Notes under the pieces: generated by a model
Database searches by the model: none
The model's input: the letters and a program-made list of their open reading frames with translations, nothing else
What the model was told of the DNA's origin: nothing
Part shown: positions 24,641-38,260 of the stretch, piece after piece
Numbering within the stretch: position 1 is the first letter of the stretch
Layout: each line of letters begins with the position of its first letter
Made by a program: the position numbers and the translations under genes
DNA from: Cyanoderma ruficeps
Taxonomy: Eukaryota; Chordata; Aves; Passeriformes; Timaliidae
Assembly (NCBI GenBank): GCA_008694505.1
Contig: VZDJ01007747.1
Coordinates: forward strand, 9,704,399 to 9,768,398
DNA length: 64,000 nucleotides
Direction: 5' to 3'

Positions 24641-27600
24641 ATTAAGCCTTTTCACTGCACAAGGTCAAGGTGGCTACATCAGTCACATCAATCAGCCAGG
24701 TCAAAATGCAAATTTTCAGCCTAGAAAAATGTTGCTACTGGAGTTCCTAATAGGTTGGTTTAGGGAACAGACTTATTTAATATTTCCACTCATGGTCATG
24801 GCTGGAGGAGTAGACATGTACTAAAGATATCTGACTAGTGGCTAGAGTTGACAAGGGTACAAAGAAAGCAGAAATACTCTGGGGAAAAATTTAAAAAAAG
24901 ACAACCTGAAAAACTGTAGTAGTAGAAGCTGAATGAGATCTAACAAAACCAAACACAGGCATAAGAAGGTAGCAGCTTCCTATATGACCTTCTACTATAA
25001 GCATAGATAATAACATCAGTTTAATATGAAATAGGAAAAAAGGAGAGACCTTAATGGACTAGTCCCGTGTCTGGTGGCTGCACAGCAACTTTAGGAAATG
25101 TCTCTTCAGATGAAAAACACGAACAAAAGTAGCCTGACTGTTGTGACCGGAGTGCATTATATGAATTCCTACAATTCATTCTCCATCTGAATTAAAGCAT
25201 GAGACTGTTCTCATTACAGCATTGATGATCTTATGCTACATCCAGTTTCAGATGTTTTTTTTGCCACAAGAAAAACATTTAGCTCACTCCTCCCGCTGAT
25301 GGCATTAGAGCACTAATCAAAACCACTGGCAAAGCACATTCTTTATTAACAGCCATGGCTGTGGCTTGTTTGAGAAGTGGTAAGCTAGTCACTTTTCCAT
25401 CCTGTCCTATGCTTACTAAATACAAGCTTAAGAAAAGAAGTTTCAAGGCCAACCTGAATTAATTTGTGTTTTCTGGTCTGGCCCTTTTCCCCCCTCCCTT
25501 AATTTAGACCATCAATAAAGCATTAGTTGTGAATGGCTGACTTGTTCCATTTCCAGCAGGTTCACTCCAGACTCACTGTAAGGCTCTTCATTTTGAAAAT
25601 GTTTTTGACACAACATTGCTATGTTACCATCTGCCTGAGTGACAAATCCCAGATAAACAGCTTCATCGGGACACTCTCTGTCACTTAATTTGCAATCTAC
25701 GATAAACTTCTAGGGGCAGTTTTAAATATCTTCAGCCTCAAAACACTACAGCTTGCTCTGTATGGAATACATTGAAAGGTTATACTAGAATATACAGTGT
25801 GAGAAGGCCAATACAGAGAAAGGAAAGTGAAAAACAGATACAGCATTTAGTATTTATTAAGGACAAAAAAACCTAGACAGCCTTCAATCCAAACCATGCT
25901 GTTTTTTCCATCTTGCAATGGATGTCATAACAAGCTGCAAGGAATGAAAGAAGTGAGTCCTCTCCCTTGGAGGTAGGCTAGGAGTCTGAATGTTTTCTAT
26001 ACTTCATAGCAAATGCTGAAGGAGCAAAGGTCCTTTACTGCCATCACCTGGCATAAATGAAACCAGAAAAAGAAACTTTCCAAGCAATACAGTCAAAACT
26101 CATTATTATGTGTGGTTATGCAGATACGATGACAACACAGCCTGAGATTCTCAAGAGAGTAGTCAGAGAAGCAGTGAAACTAGAAAACAATATCTCTCAA
26201 GAGAAATACCTCAAGATATATAAATCTGCCAAGATATATACCTTCATTCAACATCTGCACAATGAAACCAAGCATGATCTCTGCAAAACACAGATACCAC
26301 TCCATACCCCAGCAGGGCCAGGGCTTCCAGTCCTGGTGTGCTCACAGAAGGACCTGTAGAATTAAACCTGAAGTTACCAAGTTGATAAGAGAACAAAAAA
26401 TGACTCCAGGAGATTTAGGATAAAGAAGGTCAGAACGGAAAAGAGAATGATCAGGTATATCAGACACAAAGGCAGTGGTACTGTAAAATCTCTGCTTGTT
26501 GATTATAGTAAAATTTAGCTGAATATTATCGGCTTTCTTTGTGTTCCACGCTGACACTAAAATACATGCAGGTGGTGTTTGGAGAGATGACACAAAATAA
26601 TGTTCTCATCTACAAATATATGCAATTTGTCAGTTCTTCAGTAAATCCCATATAGAAATCTATCTTACAGCTTGGTGTGACACACATTGCTAAAGTTGAA
26701 ACCAACAAAGGAATGAAAGAGAGCACAATTACTGAATGCCCCTCATCCTCCACTACATAATCTTTCAGGATTAGGCTGAGCTGCTAAATATTGAAGATAC
26801 ACAAAAAAACTAATAAGAACTTCCCTACTTTAACAGGCCCCTCAAAGCATTTTTGGGTCAGAAATAAAGATTAATCCACCCACTTTGTATCACTTCTGAG
26901 ACATTTCTGTATCCACTTTTTTAACTCAATGCAGTGGTTTAGTTCTAAAAAATACCCAGACGGTATGTGGACCAGCTCTCTGTTGTTGGCTGCTCATATA
27001 TATCATTAAGGAGTTTTAAGACTCTCAAAATAACATGGGGGGAAAACCCATAATTCTTTCAATTAAGTTTTTCCTGTCAGGAGAGAACTATCTCCATTGC
27101 TTGATGTTCAATATAAAGTCTTCTCTTATTCAATAAGGTAAAGAAAAACTACACAAAAAATGTTGATAATGCATTTCAAAGTCTGAAAGAATGAAAATCA
27201 GAAAATATGCAAATTCGAAGAGTAGAAAACTCAAAATACTGATGTAATACATTTCTCCATTTACTTAAGTATGTATTAGCAAGGGAGGAAAGATGCATAA
27301 TAACTGTCACTTCTATATCTCTTGAACACCTGGCAAAAGCTGTCAGCTGAGGCTTTGACTTGGACAAACAGTGAACAGGTTAGTGACCTGTATTCACCCA
27401 AGCTTTCTGGATGCAATACTAGTTAAAAATCCAGGCATGAAATTCCTTAGTATAGATATTTATGACCCTTTCATATGAGATACCTATTTCTAATACTGTT
27501 GTCTCTTTTCAATATAGTCAAAAAGAGACATGAAGAACAAAAAATGAAAATCGATGCAAAATATATTGGCTCAAGTCAAGTTTTAATCTAATCCTTGCGC

Positions 27601-28270
27601 CCACTTTTTGAAAATATTTCTTTGCTGCAACACCTATCCCAGATCAAAAGCAACAGGCTTCACAGACAGAAAACCCAGCACAATAAAGATATTACATGAG
27701 GGAAACAACAATATGAAGCATAAGAATAGAAAAGAAGCTCTGTGGAGCTGGAGAGCAAATGGTCCATGCGGTACACAAAGAGGCCAGCTCATGGCAGCAC
27801 CCCTGAAATTGCACTCTTGCGAGGAGCTGTGCTACACTGCAAACTCACTGCTTGCACACACAAATATTTCCAAATGCATTTCTGAACATTTACTGGGAAA
27901 AAAAATTTAACATTTTTTCCCCATGACCAACTATCAAATACAGGAATTTGTGCCAAAAGAGAAAATGCAGTGAAGATAAATTTTGAAAATAAACTAAGCT
28001 GCCAATATTAGCTATGAAAACCAGCAGAAGCAAAAACATCAGCATAACCACTTACCTTAGTTTTGCATATATCTCCTTAGCCTATAAAAGAAGCAAAGCA
28101 CCTAAGGAAAGGATTTCAAAATGTGCTAAAACCTGTAGAAGCCCATATCCCACTGGGAAGTCAGAAATTTAAGGAAGACTATTATGATATTTATATAGTA
28201 TTTTGTTATAAATCCTGTTGGATCAACAGGATTAAATTTCCACTCTTGGCTCTGTTATACACATATAGAA
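24641..28270. other. AT-rich intergenic sequence, nothing recognised
   Basis: About 3.6 kb without a recognised gene or clear repeat. The frame 26057-26359 (+) has no domain and no exon context. Confidence 0.55.
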
Positions 28271-28272
28271 GC

Positions 28273-28475
28273 AAAGAACCATGGAACAATACAGGTTGGA
28301 AGATACTTTTGGAAATCATCTCACCCAAGCCCCTGTTCAAAGCAGAGCCACTTCTGAGGTTAGAGCAAGTTGCTCAGGGTCTTATCCAGCCAAGATTTGG
28401 AAAGCTCCAAGGGTGAGTATTCTGCATGCTCTGCAGGTAACTTCCTTCACCTCTGGCAGGTCATTCAAAAATTCT
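28273..28475 (-). mobile_element. CR1 LINE 3' end, antisense
   Basis: On the minus strand this reads as the familiar CR1 terminal region: 'tggataagaccctgagcaac', then 'ttgctctaacctcagaagtg', 'ctgctttgaacaggggcttg', and finally 'atcttccaacctgtattgtt' close to the 3' end at about 28275. It is only the last 200 bases of the element and is quite diverged. The overlapping open frames at 28123-28416 and 28281-28490 on the + strand are readings through it. Confidence 0.85.
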
Positions 28476-29629
28476 GACTACCATCTGTAAACTGGAGTAA
28501 GAACACAACCTTACTTCAAGCAGTTTTACAGGAAAAAAATCAGTGGCTATGACACATACATTGATTACACACAATCAATTTGTCTAATTCTCATGCATTT
28601 GAATATCTCTCTACCAATATTTCAGAACTTGGAAACATCATTTGAAAAGGTAGGTCATGGATTTCAAATACTTTTGTAAGACAATTCTGATTTAGAGATC
28701 CATTTTGGAATATTTTAGAATAGAACAATATTTAAAATTACAGGAGAAACTGGAATCATCTGCTTTTTGAAGCTCTACAATACATTCTTATTTTGTCAAA
28801 AAGGTAATAAAAGCTTCTTGAGAGGAACTGTCCATTACCTTGTTTTTACACAGCACACTGAAGAACAAGCTTTTCCACTTCTCTGTCTTATTTCCATTTT
28901 AGTTCAGGCCTTTTAGAGCTGCTATAAAACAAAATTGTAATAGTATATTTTAATAAACCCATTCAGACTTTATAGGCAATTCTTTTTGCCATAGGGTGAC
29001 CCTCCCTCAATTCAGGCTCAGCTGCAGACTGCCAAGCAACTTCAGTCTAAAACATTTCCTGATACATTTTCTGTAGATGAAGTTAATAGCCCTGAGTCAT
29101 TGCCTCAGGCCATCAACCCTCTCAATCAGTCATTAATCCCCTGAAATTACCCAGAGCCTCAATTGTTATTGCTTAAATGAACTAAATTGGGTTTTGAACA
29201 AACTAAGCAAATGAAGGTTAATGTCAGGAAACAGAATTCCGTAAAAATTAAAGAAAATTTTGCAAAGCATACTTAGGTCTGGATCAGTTCAAGGGCTACA
29301 AGGACTTGATCACAAGGTCTTCTGTGGTTACAGAGGAGAAGACTAGAAAAACAAGGAGTTTAACTTCAGTGGTATTTAGGGCAGATGCTTAATGCTATAA
29401 GCGCTCATGTCTGGCACAGGGTCAGGCCATAAAAGATGCCTGCAAAGTCAAAACACTGACAACAAAATATAGTTGCATAATAGTTTTTATCTTGAGGTAG
29501 ATGATGCATTTTAAACAGTCTGTCACAGAATTCTACAGCTAGGGAATACTTCTTTCTAGCCTTTCCAAAGACAGAAAGTATTTGGGAACTACCTTTATGA
29601 CAGATTTTGTTTGCCCCCTCATCTCCCAC

Positions 29630-29641
29630 CACACACACACA
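29630..29641 (+). repeat. (CA)6 microsatellite
   Basis: Six tandem CA units are directly visible. Short, with no associated feature. Confidence 0.85.
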
Positions 29642-30984
29642 AGGAAAACATATTGCTCTTCAATGTTACAAACTATATATATAAATCCTTGTAAAATTTG
29701 TTGTTTCCTTTCCCCTCTTCATTACCCAGCCCCATAAATCAGTCATTTCTATTGCCACTAAGCAGTTATAATCAACCTTCCTAACCAAGAAACAAAAGCA
29801 TTAGTTGCCAGCTGTCTTTAGTTTCATTCATTTTTCCATATGGCCTAGTCAGCTGACCATATCTGGCCCATAGAGAACTCCTGCAAAGGTGAATCCCCCA
29901 CTTCTACAAAACCAGTTGAGGTTGTACCACGAACACCATCTTCCCTCCCAGCTCCTGAGGAATTCATACATGAGTGGACACTGCAGCAGCATACGGGCTA
30001 GTGAGGCTTAATGAACCAGAATCAGCTGAAACAGTACAAATATTTAACAAGAAGAAAGCAAAAGTGAAGCACAACATACATAAGCCTAAACTAAACAAGA
30101 CTAAAGAGTGTATTATATACCTGTGCAGCTTTTACAGAGAGTAACAGAGTAGAACTGCAGCAACTCAGAAGCTGTAAACATTGATAATAAACTGGGTTGC
30201 AGAAGTAAAAAAATACAACATGTAACATCTGCAGGAAATGTCAATAGATATTTATAGACCATTAAGTAACCAGTGAAACACCTAAGTTAAATAATGCCAA
30301 ATAATTTGGTGAGCAGGAGTTAATGAGGCCTCAGGTTAGACACTTCAGCCCATACAAGGAAACTAATAGGACAAAGATAATAGATTTTCACCCAAATTCA
30401 GTATTTCCCATGTATTTTGGAAATGCTGTGTGAGTAAACTTCCTTGCTTTTGTGTGGTCTCTGCTAGAGCTCCTACATGTTGTGCCTGTACCAATAAATT
30501 GCTGTACTATACAAGTAGATCCACTGGCTACCACTACAAGGTAAGCAAAGATTAGGCTAAAAGGTTTTTCATTCCCTTTTAATCAATACATGATTTTTGT
30601 TAGTGATACCCATTTTCACAGCCTTCTAATGTAGTGTAACAGCACAGGAACTGTGTGGGCATTGGTCACACGTGATCTATATTGCAAAAACCAGTTATTG
30701 CTATCTTTTGTGAGCATCAATACTGCGCCTGCCATGGAACTTGGCAGATAGGATACTTTTATCCTCATTTCCACTTTTGTCTCAGATAAATAATTGCAGC
30801 AAATGGAGACGCTTATGCACTTAACCCATCCTACCAATATATCCCAACATTTTTACTTCTTACTCATCTATTTACATCTTGGGATGGTCATATACTTTGT
30901 GTAAAATCTGTTTATTGGGTCTCTTATTAAGTTGGTATTATACACTGACTAATGCACAGACACAGAAAAAATATTAAAAACTAA

Positions 30985-30999
30985 ATATATATATATATA
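30985..30999 (+). repeat. (AT)7 microsatellite
   Basis: An uninterrupted alternating A/T run of 15 bases in AT-rich DNA. Confidence 0.85.
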
Positions 31000-31461
31000 G
31001 ATAGCAAAATATTTTAATCTCCTTTGACCACTGCCTTATTACTGGACAATATGCTTATGACCAAAATTTGCAACAGTTAAAATTCTCTTTTTTTCTTAGC
31101 CTGTTGCAAATAAAGATTTGTCAAGATAATCACTTTTATTCTGCTACTACTGCTTGCTAATTCAGGTCAGATGAAGCTAAAAATATCTATGTTCCCAGAG
31201 AAAATAGATTGCACACTGAGTAAAATGTAAGCCAAACAGATGACCAGCTCTTCACCTGTACCAGGGAAATAGGGATTAGCTGTTAAGTGCCATGTACAGC
31301 CCAATTGGCCTCTGTCCTTCTGTCTGGATCAGTGTTAGCAAGTTGTAGTCAGAACTAGGTACAGTTTCAGGAAGCAGCCTCCCACATCAGCAAGAGCCAC
31401 TACCCCAGCCCCTCCTGGCAGCATCAGGAAAACATCTGCCTGGGTTCCTTATAGAAGCCTC

Positions 31462-31881
31462 ATGGAAAGCCTCCATCTGGAAGGTTGCTCCCTCACTCAG
31501 CAGTTACCCAGGAGACACAAGGGCTGCTGCTGGGAGACACAAGCATTCTCCTGTGGTTATGCAAGTGCAGGTATAGTGGTTTTTTATGAAGGGGACTGGA
31601 GAAGAACAGGCCCGCCTGAAAGCAAGACAAGGGAAACCATTTCTTTCTTTAAAGACCCTCTGAGCTCTACCAGCTCACCTTCCTTACCAAGAATACCACC
31701 TCACCAGCAATCTCTGGCCATCCACCATAACCCACTGGCCAGCTTTTGCATCACTTCTGAGCTTCACAGATTCCCTCATGTTCTTCCAGCAGACCCTCAG
31801 AACCCTTATAAGTCTCTTCTTAGTCCATGCCAGCCTCCCAAAGCTTCCTCTATTCCTAAGCCCCAAGTTCTTTTTAAGTGA
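31462..31881 (+). other. 139-codon open frame, probably non-coding
   Basis: The longest ATG-to-stop frame in the window. The product is rich in Pro, Ser, His and Leu, especially in its second half. It has no recognisable domain, signal peptide or membrane helix. The opposite strand is also open over part of it (31684-31887), which is common in GC-richer non-coding DNA. No splice sites, promoter or known repeat were identified. I list it only because of its length. A gene is unlikely. Confidence 0.15.
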
Positions 31882-34800
31882 GAACATAATGGTTGTATTT
31901 CATAAAAAAAAAAAAGCAGAAAAATTATATGTAAAAAAATCCATAAAGAATTTGACAAGAAAACCCCCTATATTCTTGTCCTACTTTTGCACTCTTTTCC
32001 AAGCACTTACTACTGGCCATTCTCAGAGTCAGGAAACAGATGCACGATTGGTCTGACATGCTTTTACTGTCATAGTCAAAACCAAATGGTTGATTATAAA
32101 AATTTTTAAAACTACTCATCTTTCTTAAGTAATTCTTTTCTCTGTCATTTTGCTTGGTGTTGCCAGAATGACTGATCCTGTAAGTTTGACTGCCAAAGTA
32201 GTTGTCACGGAAATTAAGGAGATCTTGCAAATTATTTGTTCAGGTACTACGGATGTACATGTCGCACATATAAACAAAACTGAAGGAATTCTATCAACCT
32301 GAGTATCCAAATTAATCCCTGAAGAAACAATATGTACAGTTTTTAAGTGCTTACTCGAAACAAATGGCTTTAAGCTTTCTAATTTGTTTAGGTCCAGAAA
32401 AAAAGAGTAGCTGTTGATTTATTAAACTTGTGATAGAGGATCTCAAGTCTCTTGATTATATTCTCTTGCAAAACTTTCTACCTGTTTAAAAGTCTCCATC
32501 ATTTTACAGTTCTACTCCAGATGCAGAAAATTCTTCAGACTGACAATCTCCAAATTAAAACCGGGCAAGGGCAGCCATTGTATCTATTTGTCCATTGGGA
32601 TTGATACCTTATTACTCAATACAGACTGCATGCAGATCATGAATAGCTGAAGTAAACCCCTACATTGAATTTTTTTTGTATTTACTGACTTCTCTTTCTT
32701 CAAACTCCTGATTAGCTAGAGGCATCAGAAGATTATGTCATCTCTTCATTCCTATGTAGGAGAGAGACCAAATAGAATCCCACCTACTATATTTATAGCA
32801 GCTCCACTTAACATTTTAGCTACTTAGGATTAGGTTCTCAGCTCAATGGCATTCCATCATACTTCTAAGATATTTCTATCTTATAAAAGTTCTGCTCAAA
32901 CTTGTTACTTATATAGGAAACAAAAGCTTTTGCTTTCAAAATTACTATTTGCTACATGCTTCTGTATTTTAAGCTTCACAACCTGTTAGCTGCAGACTCA
33001 AAGCTGCGGTTATTTGCAGCTTTAAGGTTTTTTGATTAAGGTTGCGTTTTGGTTTTAACCAAGTAATTAATTGGTGAGATTTGGGAACTATATGTCATGC
33101 ATTTCAGTTCTGAAATTGTGGAAACAAAATTCACTGGTATATAATCAAATTAACTTAATATCAAGGTTCTGCTTCATGATAACATTGTTAAGATTAAGAT
33201 TTTCAGAAATATTTATTTGAGAAGCATAAATAAGAACAATGAAAAAAAACCCCAAAAAACCACAGGATTTTAAATTTTCAATTAAGTCCATGTGAGCTGC
33301 TCTCACTTCAAAATGTTAGGATATTAGTACCTAGAAGTCTGCCTTAGCCTATCAAGTAAGGTTTCAAGTGACATATCTCTACATTGAAAAGATACGCATG
33401 CAGTGGATGTTGAAATTTATTGCTATTTCTTCATCTACACACACCATTTGAAATCTTATGACTACAAGAAAGTACTTTGGATCCTTTAATATTTCTCCTC
33501 ATCCTATTCAGACACTGCAGAATTATAAGAAAAAATACAGAGACAGCACAGTAGGTTTGGGTGCGCTTGCATGTTGGTTGATGACTTAATTCTTTAATTT
33601 TGTCCCCAAAATCTCATGGAAGCACTACCTTACCCCCAGGGAAAATGTAATTTGCTCTGCTGGATTTTTCACTTCTTTACCTTCCAAGTACACTTGCACA
33701 ACTAAAGAAATACCCCAAATCCATAAAAGGAAAAAAAACCCCACAAACCTATCTGCCAACTCCCTAAGAGTAATTTTCTTCTTTTCTTTCCAGTACTGAA
33801 AATAGTGGAATTACAGCCTATAGGTGTAGCCAAGGACTCAATCATGGGAGCATAATTACAAGCCCCCAGTGTCATTTCCCCTTAAGACACATAATGAAAC
33901 ATTCATTTCAGTTGCCTACACTTTCCTCTTTTCTATACTAAGAAGAAGTGGGATGTTATCAGAATAGTGAAGTAGTTTTATCCTCCTTTCCATTACTTAG
34001 TGTTCATAATTAAATAGCTGTGGGAGGACAGAGACAATATTTGTCACATGCTGCACTTCAACTTTTAAGGATTTAGCAGCTTCCATTTACCCTTTCTGAA
34101 CACACAAGCATTGCCAGAAAAACTCCAATGAACTACTCCACACTAACTAGAAAAATGTGTGTAATTATATAATAAACAGGCTGATGGATCATTTTGGATA
34201 ATTTTCTTCTAAAGCATTCCCCAGGTCATCACAATGTGCATATTATTATAAAACTGGTTTAACTTCATATACAGTACATATCACTCTAAATATTTAGGCA
34301 GATTTTTACAGTATTTTTAATAGAGATTAGCAGCATTAACAGGAGGTCCAAACCCTGTATTTTTAGCAATCTGCTGAACAGCACACAATACAGCATGTGT
34401 TTCTACACAGCTGCACAGCTACACTGGTTTGGAAGCTGCTGCTCTGCAAGTACCTGCTATTCAGGTGTTTGGTTTTTCCACAGTTCTGTTCCAAAGCCAG
34501 TAAAATTGTATCCTTCCTGCAGCTAACCAAATTTAACGCATATTCATTAGAACTAGATTAGCATGAGCTGAAAAAAAAATTCTTAAAAAAAAAAAAGGCA
34601 AAGTAAAACTGTAGGATGGCTACATTAAACATGCTACTTTCCTAAGTGATGTACCTGGTTAAAACTAAAAGGAAATTATTTTACCAAGAAATCTGTTTCA
34701 TGAAAAATATTTAGGCATATTTATGTATTTTATTTTCCTCAGATCTGATAACACACCAAATTCTGAATTCTAGCATATGTAAATGTTGCTTTTAAATGAT

Positions 34801-37759
34801 CAGCGTGTTAGTACCTGCACAAATAAGAGTATCTCAATGAAGATCAAGTAATAATGTCTCTGGTCTTTTCTCCTCAAACTACAGAACCATCCCATTGTAG
34901 AAGAGCCAAATATCAATAATTATGAAATTTAAAAGAAAATTCAGAGTCTCTCAATTCTTCTGCTATTCTAAATTTCATATAGCTATTTCAAGATGCTTCT
35001 ATGTAGAATAACTGACAAAAGGACCTACACTCAGTGGTAATATTATTAATCACAAATATGTAAATGTGATTTCAGAACTGCATTTCTAAGTCAGTTGCTG
35101 TGTATTGGGTCATGTATGGAGCTCTCATAGGGATTTTGTCAGCAGCATTGACTTCCATGATAACATCATAAGTAAAAAAGATAAGAAGGACATATTTTCA
35201 TGAAAGAAATTTAATTTTATTATTGTGCCATGCTAAAGGGCCATGCTCTTTCTACACTCACGAAATAATGCTGGTGGGGGCTCGGTTTGAACTGCATTTC
35301 TGGGACAATTTACAGCAGCTGAAAAATTCTGGAGTGATAGAGGAAGTCTGCATGAAGCTCACAGAGCAGCAGGTGATCCCTCCTGTGTCAGAGAGCATGA
35401 GTCTTCCACACTGTCAGCTGCTAATTGGGCTGCTGAGAATGGTGCCTGTCCTCAGCTGGAAAAGGCTTGTTTCAACTGGAACTAGTTTCATCTCCTTAAA
35501 AACAGTTCCTGTGTTCCTTCCCCTGAGAGTAGGAAGATCCTGGCTACAAGTGATATTCACAAGACACATAGTCCATTGCTAGATTTCCAATAATGAGGAT
35601 ATGTTACCACGACAGAGTCCTCAGAAAAGATCCCAGTGAACCAAATTGGACTTGGGTGTCAACATCATCTTTCCCTCTAACTATCCATGGTGGTACATTT
35701 GTCTTGTCATAGAAGAATGAGTGAGTAGGTCAAGTAAGGTGATTATGAAGTTTTACTATTGTATCTTCAGAGAGTTGTAACAGAAGCAACCAGGCAAGCT
35801 GAAAAATGTGTACTAATTGAGACACAACAAGAATTAATTTAAAAGATTTCATGATGAAGAGCAGAACTAACAGTGGGACAGAAGACTTCTATTGTCCTGT
35901 GATTTCCCATTGCCTAATCATTGCTGGGAGAACAAAAATGAAAATCCTTTACAGGACTGGAAACGAAGCTCATGTTTTACAGACTGACCAAGAAACAGCA
36001 AGATTCACTAGGCTGTTGTTTCTTTGCCCACACTTCCAGGTAAAGTGAGTGGAGGATCAGCAGAAAGTACTTTGGCAACAGAAACAGGGAGGGTGGAGAG
36101 AATTTCATAGGTAATGCCAACCTTGGGATACAAAAGTGCATTTAGATTGTCATCCTCCTGAAAAGGAAAATGCTGCAGCAAATAAACAACAATTAAAAAT
36201 AAATAAAGCAAACAAATAAGTTTGCAAAATATATTCTGGATTGTATGCTTCATAACCAATTTCATCACAGAAATGTTTTCATCTTCACGTGAATAGGATG
36301 AAATAAAACCATTCTTTCGTGGTTAAACCTTGTCTAATAACATAGTTTATTCTCAGTGATTTAATTAATAGACTATACAGTACTTCTCAAATAACATTAG
36401 AGAAGTTGTATTGCTGTTGCAGCACCTCACATCCAAATCAGGCCCAGGGGATACACGGTTTTGTGCTATAATCCTTCCTCTGCAATCCTTGCTGTTAGCT
36501 CCTCAACATCTATAATCTTGGTGGTCAGCTGCCTAACAAAGTCAAGGCCTATCTTTGACTAAACACAGCTGCCTCACCTTAACTCAGACTGCTTTTCACT
36601 TTTGAGTTGTATATGCACCAGCTAAAGATGCCCAAATGTGCCAACTCAAAAGGGAAAAAAATATTCTCTAACAAGAAAACAGAAGAGAGTAAGAGAAGCT
36701 CGCAGCAACACCAGCCAATGCTACATTACTGTTCTGGACAATTACTAACAATTAGATGCATTATCAAACACAACTATTCCTCACACCAAGGCAAGATAAG
36801 AACTGTGCCAGGCAGACAAAGTCACTTCAGTGGCCCCTGGCAAGCTGGTGCAAATTATACCTCTGGCTATATATCACCTGTTTAAACTTACTTTAATTTA
36901 AAAATTCCAATACAATAAATATACCCATCCAACTTAATTTCTTGAAAAACCAGTGAATCACTATTGAAACAGAAAAGATTTCTCAGGTACTTTTTCTTTC
37001 ATGACCTGGCTTCAGAAGTGCTATGAAACAGGATTGCCATCTCTACCTCCTGCCTTTAGCCTTCATTACAAGAAAACAAAAGTGACTCTCTGATGAGCCA
37101 TTTAGAAATGCGAGTGTGCTGAGAACAAATACCCACTCAGAAGCAAAAATCAAGAGAACAGATCTTAGCCTAAAAAAACCCCAAAACCAGCACAAGAGTC
37201 AGCAATTTTTACACCTATGAAGAAAATTAATGAATCCTCCGATAGAAGGACTTAAGCAAACCTGAGTTTCAATCAGAGGCTTGCTTCACAGAATTCCTAA
37301 TGTCTTCAGCTCTTTTTTTTCTCAGGAAAGAGGAGCCCTAAGAAGCCATGGGCCTATTACAAGCCATAGGAAGATTAAATCCATTATGTTGATTTGTAAA
37401 AACCAATAGTAAATTGTTAATTAAGATCAACCTAATTTTTCTAATGTTTTACTCCTGGGATTATCAATGTCCACAATGTCCTCAACTCTCTTTTGTGCCA
37501 AAATTAATAATTTACAGGATTCACCAGGTAGTATCTAAAAACATTCAGAATTATCATTATACAAAATGATGTCTGAAGTGCTGTTCAGCAATGCAAAACT
37601 TCATGCATTTTGTCTGTCTAATGTGCTACCCTATAGCTACAAGATAGGCCTCTGTCAGTTACCATGCAAGTATGAAGTGAATTTTAACAGTCCATGCCAC
37701 ATTTATTGTTCAACATCTTCTTCCCAAATGCTTTTGAAAACCATAACACCTCTTCTGTT

Positions 37760-37840
37760 ATCATGGAATCAGAGGATCACAGACTCGTAGAATCATTTAC
37801 CTTTGAAAAGGCCTTTAAGGTCATCAAGTCAAACTGGCGA
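37760..37840 (-). mobile_element. CR1 LINE 3' tail, antisense
   Basis: On the minus strand this is the CR1 terminus: 'gacttgatgaccttaaaggc' followed by repeated 'atgattctacgag' and 'tgattccatgat' type units. It joins almost directly to CR1 reverse-transcriptase sequence at 37870-38190, so the 3' part that normally separates the two has been deleted. Confidence 0.85.
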
Positions 37841-37869
37841 CTCCACTAAATCACTTCCCTCAGCACTAC

Positions 37870-38260
37870 GCCTACATGCATTTATGGCCAAGCCATGACC
37901 AGCCAGTTTCTCCAGGAGAATGCTGTGGGAAATATGTCAATAGATTTTACTAATGTCCAGGTAGACAACACCCACAGCCTTTCCCTCATCCACTGAGTGA
38001 GTCACCCTGTCACACAAGGCAATCAAGCAGGACCTGCCCTTCATAAACACATGCTGGCTGGGCCCGATTAACTGTGCCATGTATGCACTGCCTGATGTCA
38101 CTCAAGACAATCTGTTCCATGACCTTCCCCAGCACCAAGGACAGGCCTGCAGTTCTCTGTGCCTTTGCTGCCTCATGGATCTCCATCCACTGAGACAGCA
38201 AACCCAAGCACCTTGCCAGCACACTGTGCCCCAAACTTTGGCATGCTGTCCACACACACC
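37870..38260 (-). pseudogene. decayed CR1 reverse-transcriptase segment
   Basis: Minus-strand translation in several frames recovers the CR1 polymerase region: a 'GKVMEQIVLSDIRQCIHG' stretch, a degraded counterpart of the segment before the conserved 'lys-gly' block, then a 'DEGKAVGVVYLDISK' type stretch (about 37945-37995) and 'LLEKLAGHG' like sequence near 37890-37930. In intact CR1 these encode the finger and palm part of the reverse transcriptase that copies the element's RNA at the target site. Frameshifts and stops break the frame, and the catalytic core further on is missing because the copy jumps to its 3' tail. The open frame 38010-38255 on the minus strand is the best-preserved part. 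It belongs to the same antisense CR1 as the tail at 37760. Confidence 0.85.

Larger units (their letters stand above)
28476..37759. other. AT-rich intergenic sequence with microsatellites, no gene recognised
   Basis: About 9.3 kb. It contains a short CA run (29630-29641), an AT run (30985-30999) and several A-tract/CCCC strings. A GC-richer patch at 31300-31880 includes a 139-codon frame, listed separately. The frame 35223-35582 (119 codons, +) has no recognisable domain. No splice-bounded exon was found. Confidence 0.55.

Noticed and set aside
28123..28490. 97- and 69-codon + frames
   Set aside because: They overlap the antisense CR1 3' end at 28273-28475 and have no other coding signal.
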